Positions 53,295 through 62,192 of a DNA stretch of 64,000 nt are shown one piece after another. The stretch covers positions 1 through 64,000 of the forward strand of contig NZ_JACJRE010000015.1 of NCBI RefSeq assembly GCF_014697075.1, read 5' to 3'. The position numbers and the translations under genes are program-made. The notes beneath the pieces are model-generated. The model was given only the letters and a program-made list of their open reading frames with translations. It was not told the origin of the DNA and ran no database searches. Position 1 is the stretch's first letter. Every line of letters starts with the position of its first letter. The stretch is from Tolypothrix sp. FACHB-123 (GTDB taxonomy: Bacteria > Cyanobacteriota > Cyanobacteriia > Cyanobacteriales > Nostocaceae).

Positions 53295-55055
53295 ATGAAA
53301 ATCGGACTACAACAATACTGGAACTTACTTGTAGACTACCTCAAGCCACAAAAGGGTAGGGTAGTTAAGTTTGCGATCGCACTTCTTTTCAGCATCGGCT
53401 TACAAATCCTCAACCCCCAGATTTTACGCTATTTCATTGATACGGCGGTGAGTGGAGGCGATCGCCAAAAATTATTCCTAGCAGCTTTTTTATTTATTAC
53501 TGTCGCCTTAATTACCCAACTCATGACAATTACCGCAACCTACTACGGTGAAAACGTCGCTTGGACAGCTACTAACGCCCTGCGTGCAGATTTAGTAGAG
53601 CATTGTTTGACACTAGATTTATCCTTTCATAAATACCGTACACCAGGCGAATTAGTCGAACGTATAGACGGCGATGTCCAGACTTTATCAGAGTTTTTCT
53701 CAAAATTTACCATTCGCATCTTAGGCAGTTTGCTAATGATGTTGGGTGTGATAGTAGTGCTATTGTTTGAAGATTGGCGCGCAGGATTAGCTATTTCCTT
53801 ATTTTCTCTCATCGCCTTATCTAGTTTAATTAAGTTGCGTACCATTGCAGTGATTCACTGGCGAGGATATCGCCAATTTAGTGCCGAGTTTTTTGGCTTT
53901 TTAGGCGAACAACTCACAGGGATGGAAGACATTCGTGCTAATGGCGCAAAAAACTATGTCATGCAACGCTTCTATATAATTATTCGCAACTGGCTACCCA
54001 TTTTTCATAAAGCACGCTTGGCTGATACAATTCTCTGGATAACAACCAACGGTATATTTACTTTAGGTAGTGTAATTGCGCTCATAGTTGGTGCTTATCT
54101 ATGGAGTCAACAGGCCATCACCATCGGTACAGTGTACCTGCTGTATTACTACACCAATATTCTCAGCGAACCAATTGAACAAATTCGCAACCAATTTGAA
54201 GACCTCCAGCAAGCAGATGCAAGTATCCATCGCATCACCGACCTATTGCAAGTTCAATCTCAATTACATATAGGTGGTAAAAAATTAATTCCCCCAGGTG
54301 CGCTTTCTATAGCAGTTGAAAATGTCTCATTTAGTTACAATCATCAAGCAAATAATGCTGAAGAATTGGTACTGCAAGATATATCTTTTAATTTACCAGC
54401 CGGTCAGGTATTGGGGTTACTCGGACGGACAGGAAGCGGTAAGACAACTTTAGCGCGATTACTGTTGAGATTATACGATCCACAATCAGGTTCAATTCGT
54501 TTGGGAAGCGTACCTATTGACCAAACTCCATTAACAGAATTACCAAAAAAAGTTGGATTAGTAACTCAAGATGTCCAACTTTTTCAAACCACTGTGCGTA
54601 ATAACCTCACTTTTTTCAACCAAAACATTAGCGACGAGCGCATCTATGAAACAATAGAAATGTTGGGATTATCAGAGTGGTTAAACTCTTTACCAAAAGG
54701 CTTAGATACAAATTTAGGGACAGATAGTAGTGGCTTGTCGGCGGGACAAGCGCAGCTATTAGCCTTTACTCGTGTATTTCTCAAAAACCCTGGTTTAGTC
54801 ATTCTTGATGAAGCATCTTCACGCCTCGATCCCATGACAGAAAAACTTATTGAAAGAGCTATTGATAAATTATTGATGGGACGTACTGGCATTATTATTG
54901 CCCATCGTTTAGCCACCATAGAAAGAGCAAATCAAATCTTAATTTTAGAAAAAGGTAGAGTCAGTGAATACGGTAATAGAGAAGCATTAGTGAAAAATTC
55001 CCATTCACGTTTTACTCAATTACTACAAGCTGGCTTAACAGATTTATTAGTTTAG
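53295..55055 (+). CDS. ABC half transporter 1 (exporter fold, siderophore region)
   Basis: 586 aa from the ATG at 53295; the frame opens with TTG at 53280. Six membrane helices in residues 1-310 (VVKFAIALLFSIGLQILNPQ, FTLGSVIALIVGAYLW). The ATPase has Walker A LLGRTGSGKTTLARLL, the variant signature GLSAGQAQLLAF (Gly replaced by Ala), Walker B LVILDEASSRLDP and H-loop AHRLA. It pairs with the next gene, as YbtP/YbtQ or IrtA/IrtB pairs do, which import metal-loaded siderophores despite the exporter fold. Export is also possible. Confidence 0.88.
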   Translation: MKIGLQQYWNLLVDYLKPQKGRVVKFAIALLFSIGLQILNPQILRYFIDTAVSGGDRQKLFLAAFLFITVALITQLMTITATYYGENVAWTATNALRADLVEHCLTLDLSFHKYRTPGELVERIDGDVQTLSEFFSKFTIRILGSLLMMLGVIVVLLFEDWRAGLAISLFSLIALSSLIKLRTIAVIHWRGYRQFSAEFFGFLGEQLTGMEDIRANGAKNYVMQRFYIIIRNWLPIFHKARLADTILWITTNGIFTLGSVIALIVGAYLWSQQAITIGTVYLLYYYTNILSEPIEQIRNQFEDLQQADASIHRITDLLQVQSQLHIGGKKLIPPGALSIAVENVSFSYNHQANNAEELVLQDISFNLPAGQVLGLLGRTGSGKTTLARLLLRLYDPQSGSIRLGSVPIDQTPLTELPKKVGLVTQDVQLFQTTVRNNLTFFNQNISDERIYETIEMLGLSEWLNSLPKGLDTNLGTDSSGLSAGQAQLLAFTRVFLKNPGLVILDEASSRLDPMTEKLIERAIDKLLMGRTGIIIAHRLATIERANQILILEKGRVSEYGNREALVKNSHSRFTQLLQAGLTDLLV

Positions 55056-55179
55056 ATTGGTCGGTATATATAATGAAAAAATGTAGTTGTTATTTGTCAT
55101 TTTTAATTTATTATTTTGAATTGGTATAAATTACTCTTAATATTCATTCCCAATGCCCAATGCCCCATACCCTAATCTT

Positions 55180-57012
55180 ATGCTTTTATCAATAAAAAAA
55201 ATTCCAGGTTGGCAGTTATTATGGCAATTAATTTGTTATAAACCAAAACTTTACTTAATTGATACTTGCTTCTGGATTTTTATTATGGGCTTGCCTGCCC
55301 TACCAGGATTAATTATTCGCGAATTTTTCAATAGTCTCACAGGTAAAGCAAAATTTGGTTTATCACCTTGGGCATTTATTGCATTTTTTATAGCTCTGAA
55401 TTTAGGGCATATTGCAGTAATATTTATAGGACGAATTACCAAAACTCAGCACCGTTTTACCATGAGGTCTTTACTCAGAAGAAATTTGTTAGAACGGCTG
55501 TTGAATAATCCTCAAACGCAAATTATGGTGACTGAAAATGATAGCGATAAAACTATATCACAAGGGGAAGTAATTAGCTATTTTCGCGATGATGCCGAAC
55601 ATATTGAAGATAATGTCGCATGGGTATCAGAAATATTTGGAGAAGGATTATTTGCTGTCTTTTCCTTAATAATTTTATTAAGTGTCAACATACCTATGAC
55701 ACTGTTTGTTTTCCTTCCCTTGGTAGGAATGGTAGTAATTATCCAAAAAACCGAAACAAAGATAAAACAATATCGTCAAGCCAGCCGTCAAGCAACTCAA
55801 CAAGTAACAGGAATTTTAGGAGAAATATTTAATTCAGTTCAAGCTATTAAAGTAGCTGGTGCAGAACAAGATATACTCGATTATTTTCATAATTTGAATG
55901 ACCAGCGTCGTCAGATGATGGTTAAAGACAGTCTATTAAATGCCATTCTCAATTCACTATTTCAAAATATGGTGAATTTTGGTACAGGTTTGATTTTGGT
56001 GATGGCTGCTTTTTTCATCCAAAGCAGCGCTAATCAGTTAACAGTGGGTGACTTTGCTTTATTTGTTTATAATCTATCATTTGTCACAGGCTTCTTTAGC
56101 TCTGTAGGCGGATTTATGGCACTGTATAAGCAAACAGAAGTTGCTTTTGAACGCATGGCGGATTTAATTGCTGGTGCATCACCAGAAACTTTAGTAGTGC
56201 CAAATCAACTTTATCTGCAAGACTTGGGTAGAAGTAAAAAAACCTTACCTAAATTAGAACAACCTGAAAAAAGCGATCGCCATTATTTACAATCATTAAA
56301 ATTAGAAAATTTAACTTATATTTATCCCGGTACTACTCAAGGAATTGTAAATATTAATTTAAAAATACAACGCGGTAGTTTGACTGTAATTACTGGACGC
56401 ATCGGTGCGGGAAAAACTACATTGTTAAGAGTATTATTAGGATTATTACCCAAGCAATCAGGAGAAATTTACTGGAATGAACATCCAGTTAAAGACCCAG
56501 CTAATTTTTTTGTACCGCCTCGCAGTGCTTATACTCCACAAATTCCTCAACTTTTTAGTTATTCCTTACGAGAAAATATTTTGCTGGGATTGTCTAAAGA
56601 TGATGCTGATATTGAAACAGCTTTAAAAATGGCTGTATTTGAGCAAGATTTAGCAGCCATGAACGAGAAGTTAGAAACCATAGTTGGAACAAAAGGAGTA
56701 CGCCTTTCTGGTGGACAAATGCAACGGGTAGCAGCAGCGCGGATGTTGATACGTCAGCCAGAATTGTTAGTATTTGATGACCTTTCTAGCGCGTTAGATG
56801 TGGAAACAGAATTGACATTATGGTCGCGGATATTTGCTAATACAACTGAACAAGGAGAAAATCCTTGGATACCAACTTGTCTGGTCGTGTCTCATCGCCG
56901 TTCTGTTTTACGACGCGCTGACCAGATTATTGTGATGAAAGCAGGTAAAGTGATAGCGCAAGGCAAATTTGACGAGATTTTAGCAGATGAGCAAGCTGAT
57001 TGGATTTTTTAG
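55180..57012 (+). CDS. ABC half transporter 2 (exporter fold, siderophore region)
   Basis: 610 aa from the ATG at 55180 (MLLSIKKIPGWQLLWQL); the in-frame ATG at 55153 lies in a CCCAATGCC repeat and is less likely. Six helices, then ATPase with Walker A TGRIGAGKTTLLRVLLG, signature RLSGGQMQRVAAARML, Walker B LLVFDDLSSALDVE and H-loop SHRRSV. It probably forms a heterodimer with the preceding half transporter, 124 bp upstream. No separate FecCD-type permease is seen in the window, which leaves this pair as the only candidate inner membrane transporter. Confidence 0.87.
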   Translation: MLLSIKKIPGWQLLWQLICYKPKLYLIDTCFWIFIMGLPALPGLIIREFFNSLTGKAKFGLSPWAFIAFFIALNLGHIAVIFIGRITKTQHRFTMRSLLRRNLLERLLNNPQTQIMVTENDSDKTISQGEVISYFRDDAEHIEDNVAWVSEIFGEGLFAVFSLIILLSVNIPMTLFVFLPLVGMVVIIQKTETKIKQYRQASRQATQQVTGILGEIFNSVQAIKVAGAEQDILDYFHNLNDQRRQMMVKDSLLNAILNSLFQNMVNFGTGLILVMAAFFIQSSANQLTVGDFALFVYNLSFVTGFFSSVGGFMALYKQTEVAFERMADLIAGASPETLVVPNQLYLQDLGRSKKTLPKLEQPEKSDRHYLQSLKLENLTYIYPGTTQGIVNINLKIQRGSLTVITGRIGAGKTTLLRVLLGLLPKQSGEIYWNEHPVKDPANFFVPPRSAYTPQIPQLFSYSLRENILLGLSKDDADIETALKMAVFEQDLAAMNEKLETIVGTKGVRLSGGQMQRVAAARMLIRQPELLVFDDLSSALDVETELTLWSRIFANTTEQGENPWIPTCLVVSHRRSVLRRADQIIVMKAGKVIAQGKFDEILADEQADWIF

Positions 57013-57114
57013 TTTGTTTAATTTATAGACAGGTAGCCTGCTCTCTATCGGTAGACAACATTTTTACATTCTGATACACTCTAAGAGATACTTGAGAAAG
57101 TTTATCTATAGTCT

Positions 57115-57130
57115 TCTCAATTAATTGAGA
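57115..57130. promoter_or_regulatory. Perfect 16-bp palindrome, candidate Fur site
   Basis: TCTCAATTAATTGAGA, 24 bp before the ATG of AraC regulator 2. The half sequence TCTCAATTAAT recurs at 53168-53178 and (inverse) 46060-46070, all upstream of genes in the iron region. Confidence 0.5.
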
Positions 57131-57153
57131 TTAAGTGTTTTGTAGGGTAGCGC

Positions 57154-58140
57154 ATGGCGAATATTATTTCACTGGCAGATTACCAAGGCTTTTGGCGAGA
57201 ACATAATCAAAACACTAAACAACCAGACCCATCAGACTCATCCGATCTGATTAATATATGTCCTAAACAATTTGGTACTGGATATGAGCGTTGGATTGAA
57301 CTGCGGCACATTAGTTTACTAATTATTGATGCGGAATTTCATTATGACTTAGTTATAGAGAAAAACTCTTTAGATGGTTTTATAGGTGGGTTAGAGTTTG
57401 GATTTCATCTCTTAGGCTATTGGAACAATATTAATGCTGGAAAAAATTTTTTTCAAAGTGGAGCTGTTCACCCAAGTAAACAACCAGAATTATTGCGATC
57501 GCAACGACTTTTAAAGGTAGATATACATCTCGAATCCTTAGAATTAATTCATGGTTTTATTGCAGGTAGCTTAAATCCTATAGCACCATATATCCTAGAA
57601 AAGCTGATTAACCCTACCCAAAAGCCATATTTCCAAATTGATTATACTACTCCAGAAATGCGAGTAGCTCTAGAACAAATTATTAATTGTCCCTTTACTG
57701 GTTTAACTAAAAAACTTTATTTAGAAAGTAAATGTTTAGAGCTAATTGCTTTAAAACTTGAACAATTAGCTGCTAGCGAAAATAGTTCCACAAAAGTCAC
57801 TATTTTAAAGGGAGATGATATTGATAGAATCCATTATGCCAAAGAAATTTTAGCTCAAAACCTAGATAATCCTCCTTCCTTAATAGAACTAGCCAGACAA
57901 GTAGGATTAAACGACTATAAACTTAAGCTAGGCTTTCGCCAAGTATTTGGTACAACTGCATTCAGTTACTTACACCAACAACGCATGGAAAAAGCACGCC
58001 AACTACTTTTAGAAGGTCAAATGAATGTCAAAGAAGTAGCGCGTGCTGTTGGCTATACTAATCAAAGCCATTTTGCTACAGCTTTTCGTAAGCAATTTGG
58101 TACTAATCCTAAATCCTATGATTTGTTACTAAGAGCCTAA
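57154..58140 (+). CDS. AraC-family regulator 2 (PchR/YbtA-like)
   Basis: 328 aa, ATG at 57154. Homologous along its length to regulator 1 (YAKEILAQNLDNPPSLIELA, RQVGLNDYKLKLGFRQVFGT, ARAVGYTNQSHFATAFRKQF). The N-terminal domain is divergent, suggesting another siderophore signal. It lies 183 bp upstream of the intact receptor gene, whose promoter carries two 21-bp-period repeats; autoregulation could involve the palindrome at 57115. Confidence 0.88.
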   Translation: MANIISLADYQGFWREHNQNTKQPDPSDSSDLINICPKQFGTGYERWIELRHISLLIIDAEFHYDLVIEKNSLDGFIGGLEFGFHLLGYWNNINAGKNFFQSGAVHPSKQPELLRSQRLLKVDIHLESLELIHGFIAGSLNPIAPYILEKLINPTQKPYFQIDYTTPEMRVALEQIINCPFTGLTKKLYLESKCLELIALKLEQLAASENSSTKVTILKGDDIDRIHYAKEILAQNLDNPPSLIELARQVGLNDYKLKLGFRQVFGTTAFSYLHQQRMEKARQLLLEGQMNVKEVARAVGYTNQSHFATAFRKQFGTNPKSYDLLLRA

Positions 58141-58168
58141 AAACCAGCTATTAGCTGTTAATTTTCGG

Positions 58169-58209
58169 AAAAATCCGTCTTCGGTTCAAAAAAATCCGTC
58201 TTCGGTTCA
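58169..58209 (+). promoter_or_regulatory. Tandem AraC-type operator upstream of receptor 2
   Basis: Two identical 20-bp units AAAAATCCGTCTTCGGTTCA at 58169-58188 and 58190-58209, period 21 bp, about 115 bp before the receptor ATG. Similar to the pair upstream of receptor 1 in the same orientation relative to the gene. Confidence 0.72.
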
Positions 58210-58322
58210 ATCAGGTCTTCAAATTTATCTGCATTGTAGATTAAGCTTCTTGAAAAAGATTCCTAGCTAAGCATCATTATAGCCTCGGACATTCTATCGA
58301 GGTTAATCTACGTGAGGAGATT

Positions 58323-60872
58323 ATGAGGAGACAGCCACAATTATTGATGGGTTTATGGTTAATCGGAGTAGTAATTGCTGTACAACCAGCCTGGGGGAAC
58401 AGTATTACCTCTAGCAATCCTCAAGAATTAATATCTCAAGCATCTACACCTCAGTCTCCAATTGCGATTAATGGAGTGCGGATTGAGACCACAGATAAAG
58501 GTATAGAAGTAATTTTAGAAACTAAGCAAGGCGAAAAATTACAAGTAGCAAATACTAATTCGGGGAATAGCTTAATTGCTGATATTACTAATGCTCAACT
58601 AAGTTTGCCTTCTGGAAACACATTTCGCCAAGAAAAACCTTTTACAGGGATTGCTGAAGTTACAGTTGTCAACCAAGACAGTAATACTATCAGAATTACC
58701 GTCACCGGAGATGGGGGAATACCAACGTATGAACTATTTGATAGTGATGCAGGTTTAATTTTTAGCGTCACACCCGTATCTTCTTCCACATCTCAACCAG
58801 AAACACCACAAAAGCCACCAGCAGATAAGCCGACAACAGAGACTCCTACAGAACAACCAACGGCTGAAACTGATACACCTATTGAATTAGTAGTGACAGG
58901 TCAACAGGAGGGTTATCGAGTTCCAGAAGCATCAACAGGTACAAAATTGGATGTACCACTGCGAGATGTCCCAGCCTCGGTGCAGGTAATACCCAAAGAA
59001 GTCATTCAAGATAGACAAGTTATCAGACTAAACGAACTAGCAGATAATGTCAGTGGTGTACGTCCGCAAGAAACCTATGGTGGACTAGCATCTCAAGGTT
59101 ATTTCATTCGTGGTTTTGCTACAGAATTTGAGAGTCTGCGTGATGGCTTTAGAGATTTTGGCTTTTTTAGCCCTCGTGATGTCGCTAATATTGAGCGTGT
59201 GGAATTTCTCAAAGGCCCTGCATCAGTTCTTTATGGTAGTGCTACCAGTCCAGGTGGTGTGGTTAATACAATTACTAAAAAGCCATTAGCTGACCCCTTC
59301 TATCAAATTAATGGCACTATTGGTAATAATGACTTTTATCGCACATCAATTGATTTTTCCGGGCCACTATTAGAAAATCGCGCCGCACTTTATCGGATTA
59401 ATGCTGCTTACGAAAATGCTAAAAGTTTTCGTGATTTCGTCGAAAATGAAAGCACTTTTATTGCGCCAATAATTACTGTCAAAGCTGGAGAAAGGACAAA
59501 TCTCACCTTTGGTTATGAATATCAAAAGTATGACTACACTTTTGAGAGGGGATTTCCTTCTGATAATCAAGTAGTTTTTGATTTACCTATCAGTCGTTTT
59601 TTAGGCGAACCTAACCTGAATAGAGGTGAAGCAACATCTAATAATTTTACTTATTTACTAGAAAGTGAATTTGGTTACAACAATAATTGGAAATTCCGCC
59701 AAGCTTTCAATGTTATTAACGTTAGCGGTAACACAAGAGGAGCGCAACCCAGATTTATCCGAGATGATGGAAGGACTGTAGCGCGGCGATATCGCAATGT
59801 TGATGAAGAGCAGAATAATCTATCATTTCAGAATGAAATTAGTGGCAAATTTAACACTGGTTCGATTCGCCATAATATTCTTGTAGGCTTGGAACTATCT
59901 CGTTACAAATACAGTTACAATTTCTTAAGTGGTAACATTGCAGATTTAGATATTTTTGACCCTGTTTACGGCGCAGCTGCACCATTAAATCTCAGCAGAG
60001 ACAATAGTGAATATGGTGCAGATAATGTTGCGTTATATTTCCAAAATTTAATTGAACTTACACCCCAGATTAAATTATTGGCAGGTGGTCGCTTTGACTG
60101 GGTTGATTCATTTTATCGAGATCTCCAAACTAACACAACTTTGAATGAAAATTCAGATTCGGAATTTTCGCCAAGACTAGGGATAGTTTATCAACCTACT
60201 GATTCCACCTCAATTTATGCTAGTTGGACAAATTCTTTTAACCCACAAATATTTGGCACAACTCGCAATAATCAACCATTTAAACCAGAAACAGCAGCAC
60301 AATTTGAAGTGGGAATTAAGCAGGAATTATTTGACAACCGCTTATCAGCAACTTTAGCTTATTTTGACATTACTAAGAAAAATGTCTTAACAACAGACCC
60401 AGAAGATGAAGACTTCCAAATTCAAACAGGGGAGCAAAAAAGCCGAGGTTTAGAGTTAGATATTGTTGGGGAGATTCTCCCTGGCTGGAAAATTATTGGC
60501 ACATATGCTTACACTGATGCTTATATCAGCGAAGATAATGATGCCGGCTTACTGAATAATAGATTAACAGGTGTGCCTTATAATAGTGCGAGTTTATGGA
60601 CTACTTATGAACTGCAACAAGGTAATTTGCAGGGTTTAGGATTAGGTCTTGGTCTTGTTTACGTTGGTGAAAGAGAGGCGAGTTTACCAAATAATCTCAA
60701 GATTCCTTCTTATCTCAGAACAGATGCTAGTATTTTTTATAAACGGGATAATTGGCGCGCTGCTCTCAACTTCAAGAATCTTCTTGATACCAAATACTAT
60801 GAGTCTCAAGGCTTTTTCATTGTTCCCGCAGCACCTTTTACTGTTTTAGGAACTGTTTCTTTTGAATTTTAA
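58323..60872 (+). CDS. TonB-dependent siderophore receptor 2 with AMIN domain
   Basis: 849 aa, ATG at 58323 with GAGGAG 6-7 bases upstream. Signal peptide, then an AMIN domain (residues about 45-150: NGVRIETTDKGIEVILETKQ) and a Pro/Thr linker. The plug has VPLRDVPASVQVIPKEVIQD and RVEFLKGPASVLYGSATSPG. A 22-strand-type barrel follows, ending AAPFTVLGTVSFEF. The AMIN domain, which binds cell wall in other proteins, is usual in cyanobacterial receptors. Intact paralogue of the interrupted receptor at 48971; pairs with the binding lipoprotein at 61037. Confidence 0.92.
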   Translation: MRRQPQLLMGLWLIGVVIAVQPAWGNSITSSNPQELISQASTPQSPIAINGVRIETTDKGIEVILETKQGEKLQVANTNSGNSLIADITNAQLSLPSGNTFRQEKPFTGIAEVTVVNQDSNTIRITVTGDGGIPTYELFDSDAGLIFSVTPVSSSTSQPETPQKPPADKPTTETPTEQPTAETDTPIELVVTGQQEGYRVPEASTGTKLDVPLRDVPASVQVIPKEVIQDRQVIRLNELADNVSGVRPQETYGGLASQGYFIRGFATEFESLRDGFRDFGFFSPRDVANIERVEFLKGPASVLYGSATSPGGVVNTITKKPLADPFYQINGTIGNNDFYRTSIDFSGPLLENRAALYRINAAYENAKSFRDFVENESTFIAPIITVKAGERTNLTFGYEYQKYDYTFERGFPSDNQVVFDLPISRFLGEPNLNRGEATSNNFTYLLESEFGYNNNWKFRQAFNVINVSGNTRGAQPRFIRDDGRTVARRYRNVDEEQNNLSFQNEISGKFNTGSIRHNILVGLELSRYKYSYNFLSGNIADLDIFDPVYGAAAPLNLSRDNSEYGADNVALYFQNLIELTPQIKLLAGGRFDWVDSFYRDLQTNTTLNENSDSEFSPRLGIVYQPTDSTSIYASWTNSFNPQIFGTTRNNQPFKPETAAQFEVGIKQELFDNRLSATLAYFDITKKNVLTTDPEDEDFQIQTGEQKSRGLELDIVGEILPGWKIIGTYAYTDAYISEDNDAGLLNNRLTGVPYNSASLWTTYELQQGNLQGLGLGLGLVYVGEREASLPNNLKIPSYLRTDASIFYKRDNWRAALNFKNLLDTKYYESQGFFIVPAAPFTVLGTVSFEF

Positions 60873-61036
60873 TATGGCTAGGGTGCTTGATACAATTTCA
60901 ATTCAATAATGATATAAATAATCTATTTGTATTAGTATTTGGATCAAATGGTATGAAAATAAATTTAGGCGATCGCCAATTTTTAACCTATTAACAATAA
61001 AGGACAATTATACTTCATGCTGATAAATTATATAAC

Positions 61037-62014
61037 ATGAGAAAGTTCCTTAATTATTATATTAAAACTTTTGTGTTGCTAGTTATTTCATGCTTTCTCA
61101 GTATTGCTTGTCATAGCAATTTATATAGTAATTTACCAGATACAACATCGTTAAAATCTGAATGCAGATTAATTAAGCATGAATTAGGGGAAAGTTGTAT
61201 ACCTCTCAATCCGCAGCGCATTTTAGTGACAGATCAAGTTGCCTTAGAAGCTGTAATAGCATTAGGATTTAAACCTGTAGGTGCTCCTGATACTGCTTAT
61301 GTAGCTAGTAAATCTAGCTTTCTAAAGAAAAAAATGACTGGTATAACTTATATAGGCAAAGAGCATCAGTTTAACCTAGAAACAATATTAAATTTACATC
61401 CCGATGTAATTATTAGCCTATACGGTATTAACTCAAATAACTATAAATTATTTTCCCGAATAGCCCCTACAGTTCAATTTAAATATGTTCATGCTAAATG
61501 GCAAGAATCTTTGCGGCAGATTGGTGAAGTATTAGGTAAGCGAGAACAAGCTGAAAAATTACTGGCTAATTACAAACAACGATTAACAGATTTACGAACT
61601 GTACTCAATCAGAAAATTAATCAACTAAAAGTCTCTATTAGCCGTTTTCACGGACAAGTCCAACTGCCTGAGTTTCGTTCTCAGTTTTCATTTCCTGGAA
61701 GTATTTTACAAGAAGTCGGTATTTCTATGCCAGAGGCTCAACGGCAGTTAATTAAAAATCCTGATGATACTTTAATAATTTTGAACTTAGAACGAATAGA
61801 CTTACTCGATGCTGATGTTTTATTTGTCGCTGTAGATCCTGGTGCTAGAGATTTATTCCAAAAATATCAAAATACTCGTCTTTGGCAAACCTTAAATGTA
61901 GTGCAGAAGCAGCAAGTTTATAGTGTAGATTCTAGTTACTGGATTTTTGGCAGTATCCTCTCAGCTAATGCTATAGTTGATGATTTATTGAAGTATTTAT
62001 TAAAAGCAGAGTGA
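61037..62014 (+). CDS. Iron-siderophore binding lipoprotein 3
   Basis: 325 aa. Lipobox ISCFLSIAC-HSN. Binding-protein motifs: GESCIPLNPQRILVTDQVAL, TILNLHPDVIISLYGINSNN, and the end ILSANAIVDDLLKYLL, nearly the same as lipoprotein 1. Downstream of receptor 2 on the same strand (164-bp gap), so the two probably handle the same siderophore. The gap has no clear terminator. Confidence 0.88.
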   Translation: MRKFLNYYIKTFVLLVISCFLSIACHSNLYSNLPDTTSLKSECRLIKHELGESCIPLNPQRILVTDQVALEAVIALGFKPVGAPDTAYVASKSSFLKKKMTGITYIGKEHQFNLETILNLHPDVIISLYGINSNNYKLFSRIAPTVQFKYVHAKWQESLRQIGEVLGKREQAEKLLANYKQRLTDLRTVLNQKINQLKVSISRFHGQVQLPEFRSQFSFPGSILQEVGISMPEAQRQLIKNPDDTLIILNLERIDLLDADVLFVAVDPGARDLFQKYQNTRLWQTLNVVQKQQVYSVDSSYWIFGSILSANAIVDDLLKYLLKAE

Positions 62015-62034
62015 ATTGAATTCATTACTTTATC

Positions 62035-62142
62035 AGCCGAGCCGAAGCACTACGCCTAGCACAGCAGACTCTACTTAAAAATCCTAACTACGATCATCCA
62101 CGCTTTTGGGCACCCTATGTTCTAGTGGGTAGTTGGCTTTGA
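62035..62142 (+). pseudogene. C-terminal scrap of a CHAT-domain protein
   Basis: In frame this reads SRAEALRLAQQTLLKNPNYD then HPRFWAPYVLVGSWL and stop. It is the characteristic end of TPR-CHAT proteins (compare YYWAPFVLVGNWL of the gene at 37118). No upstream part of the gene remains; lipoprotein 3 ends 20 bp before. A relic of an older gene. Confidence 0.7.
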
Positions 62143-62192
62143 TCCCGAAATACCAATAAGCTAATGCGTGTCTCAAGCCCATTCGGGTTATT

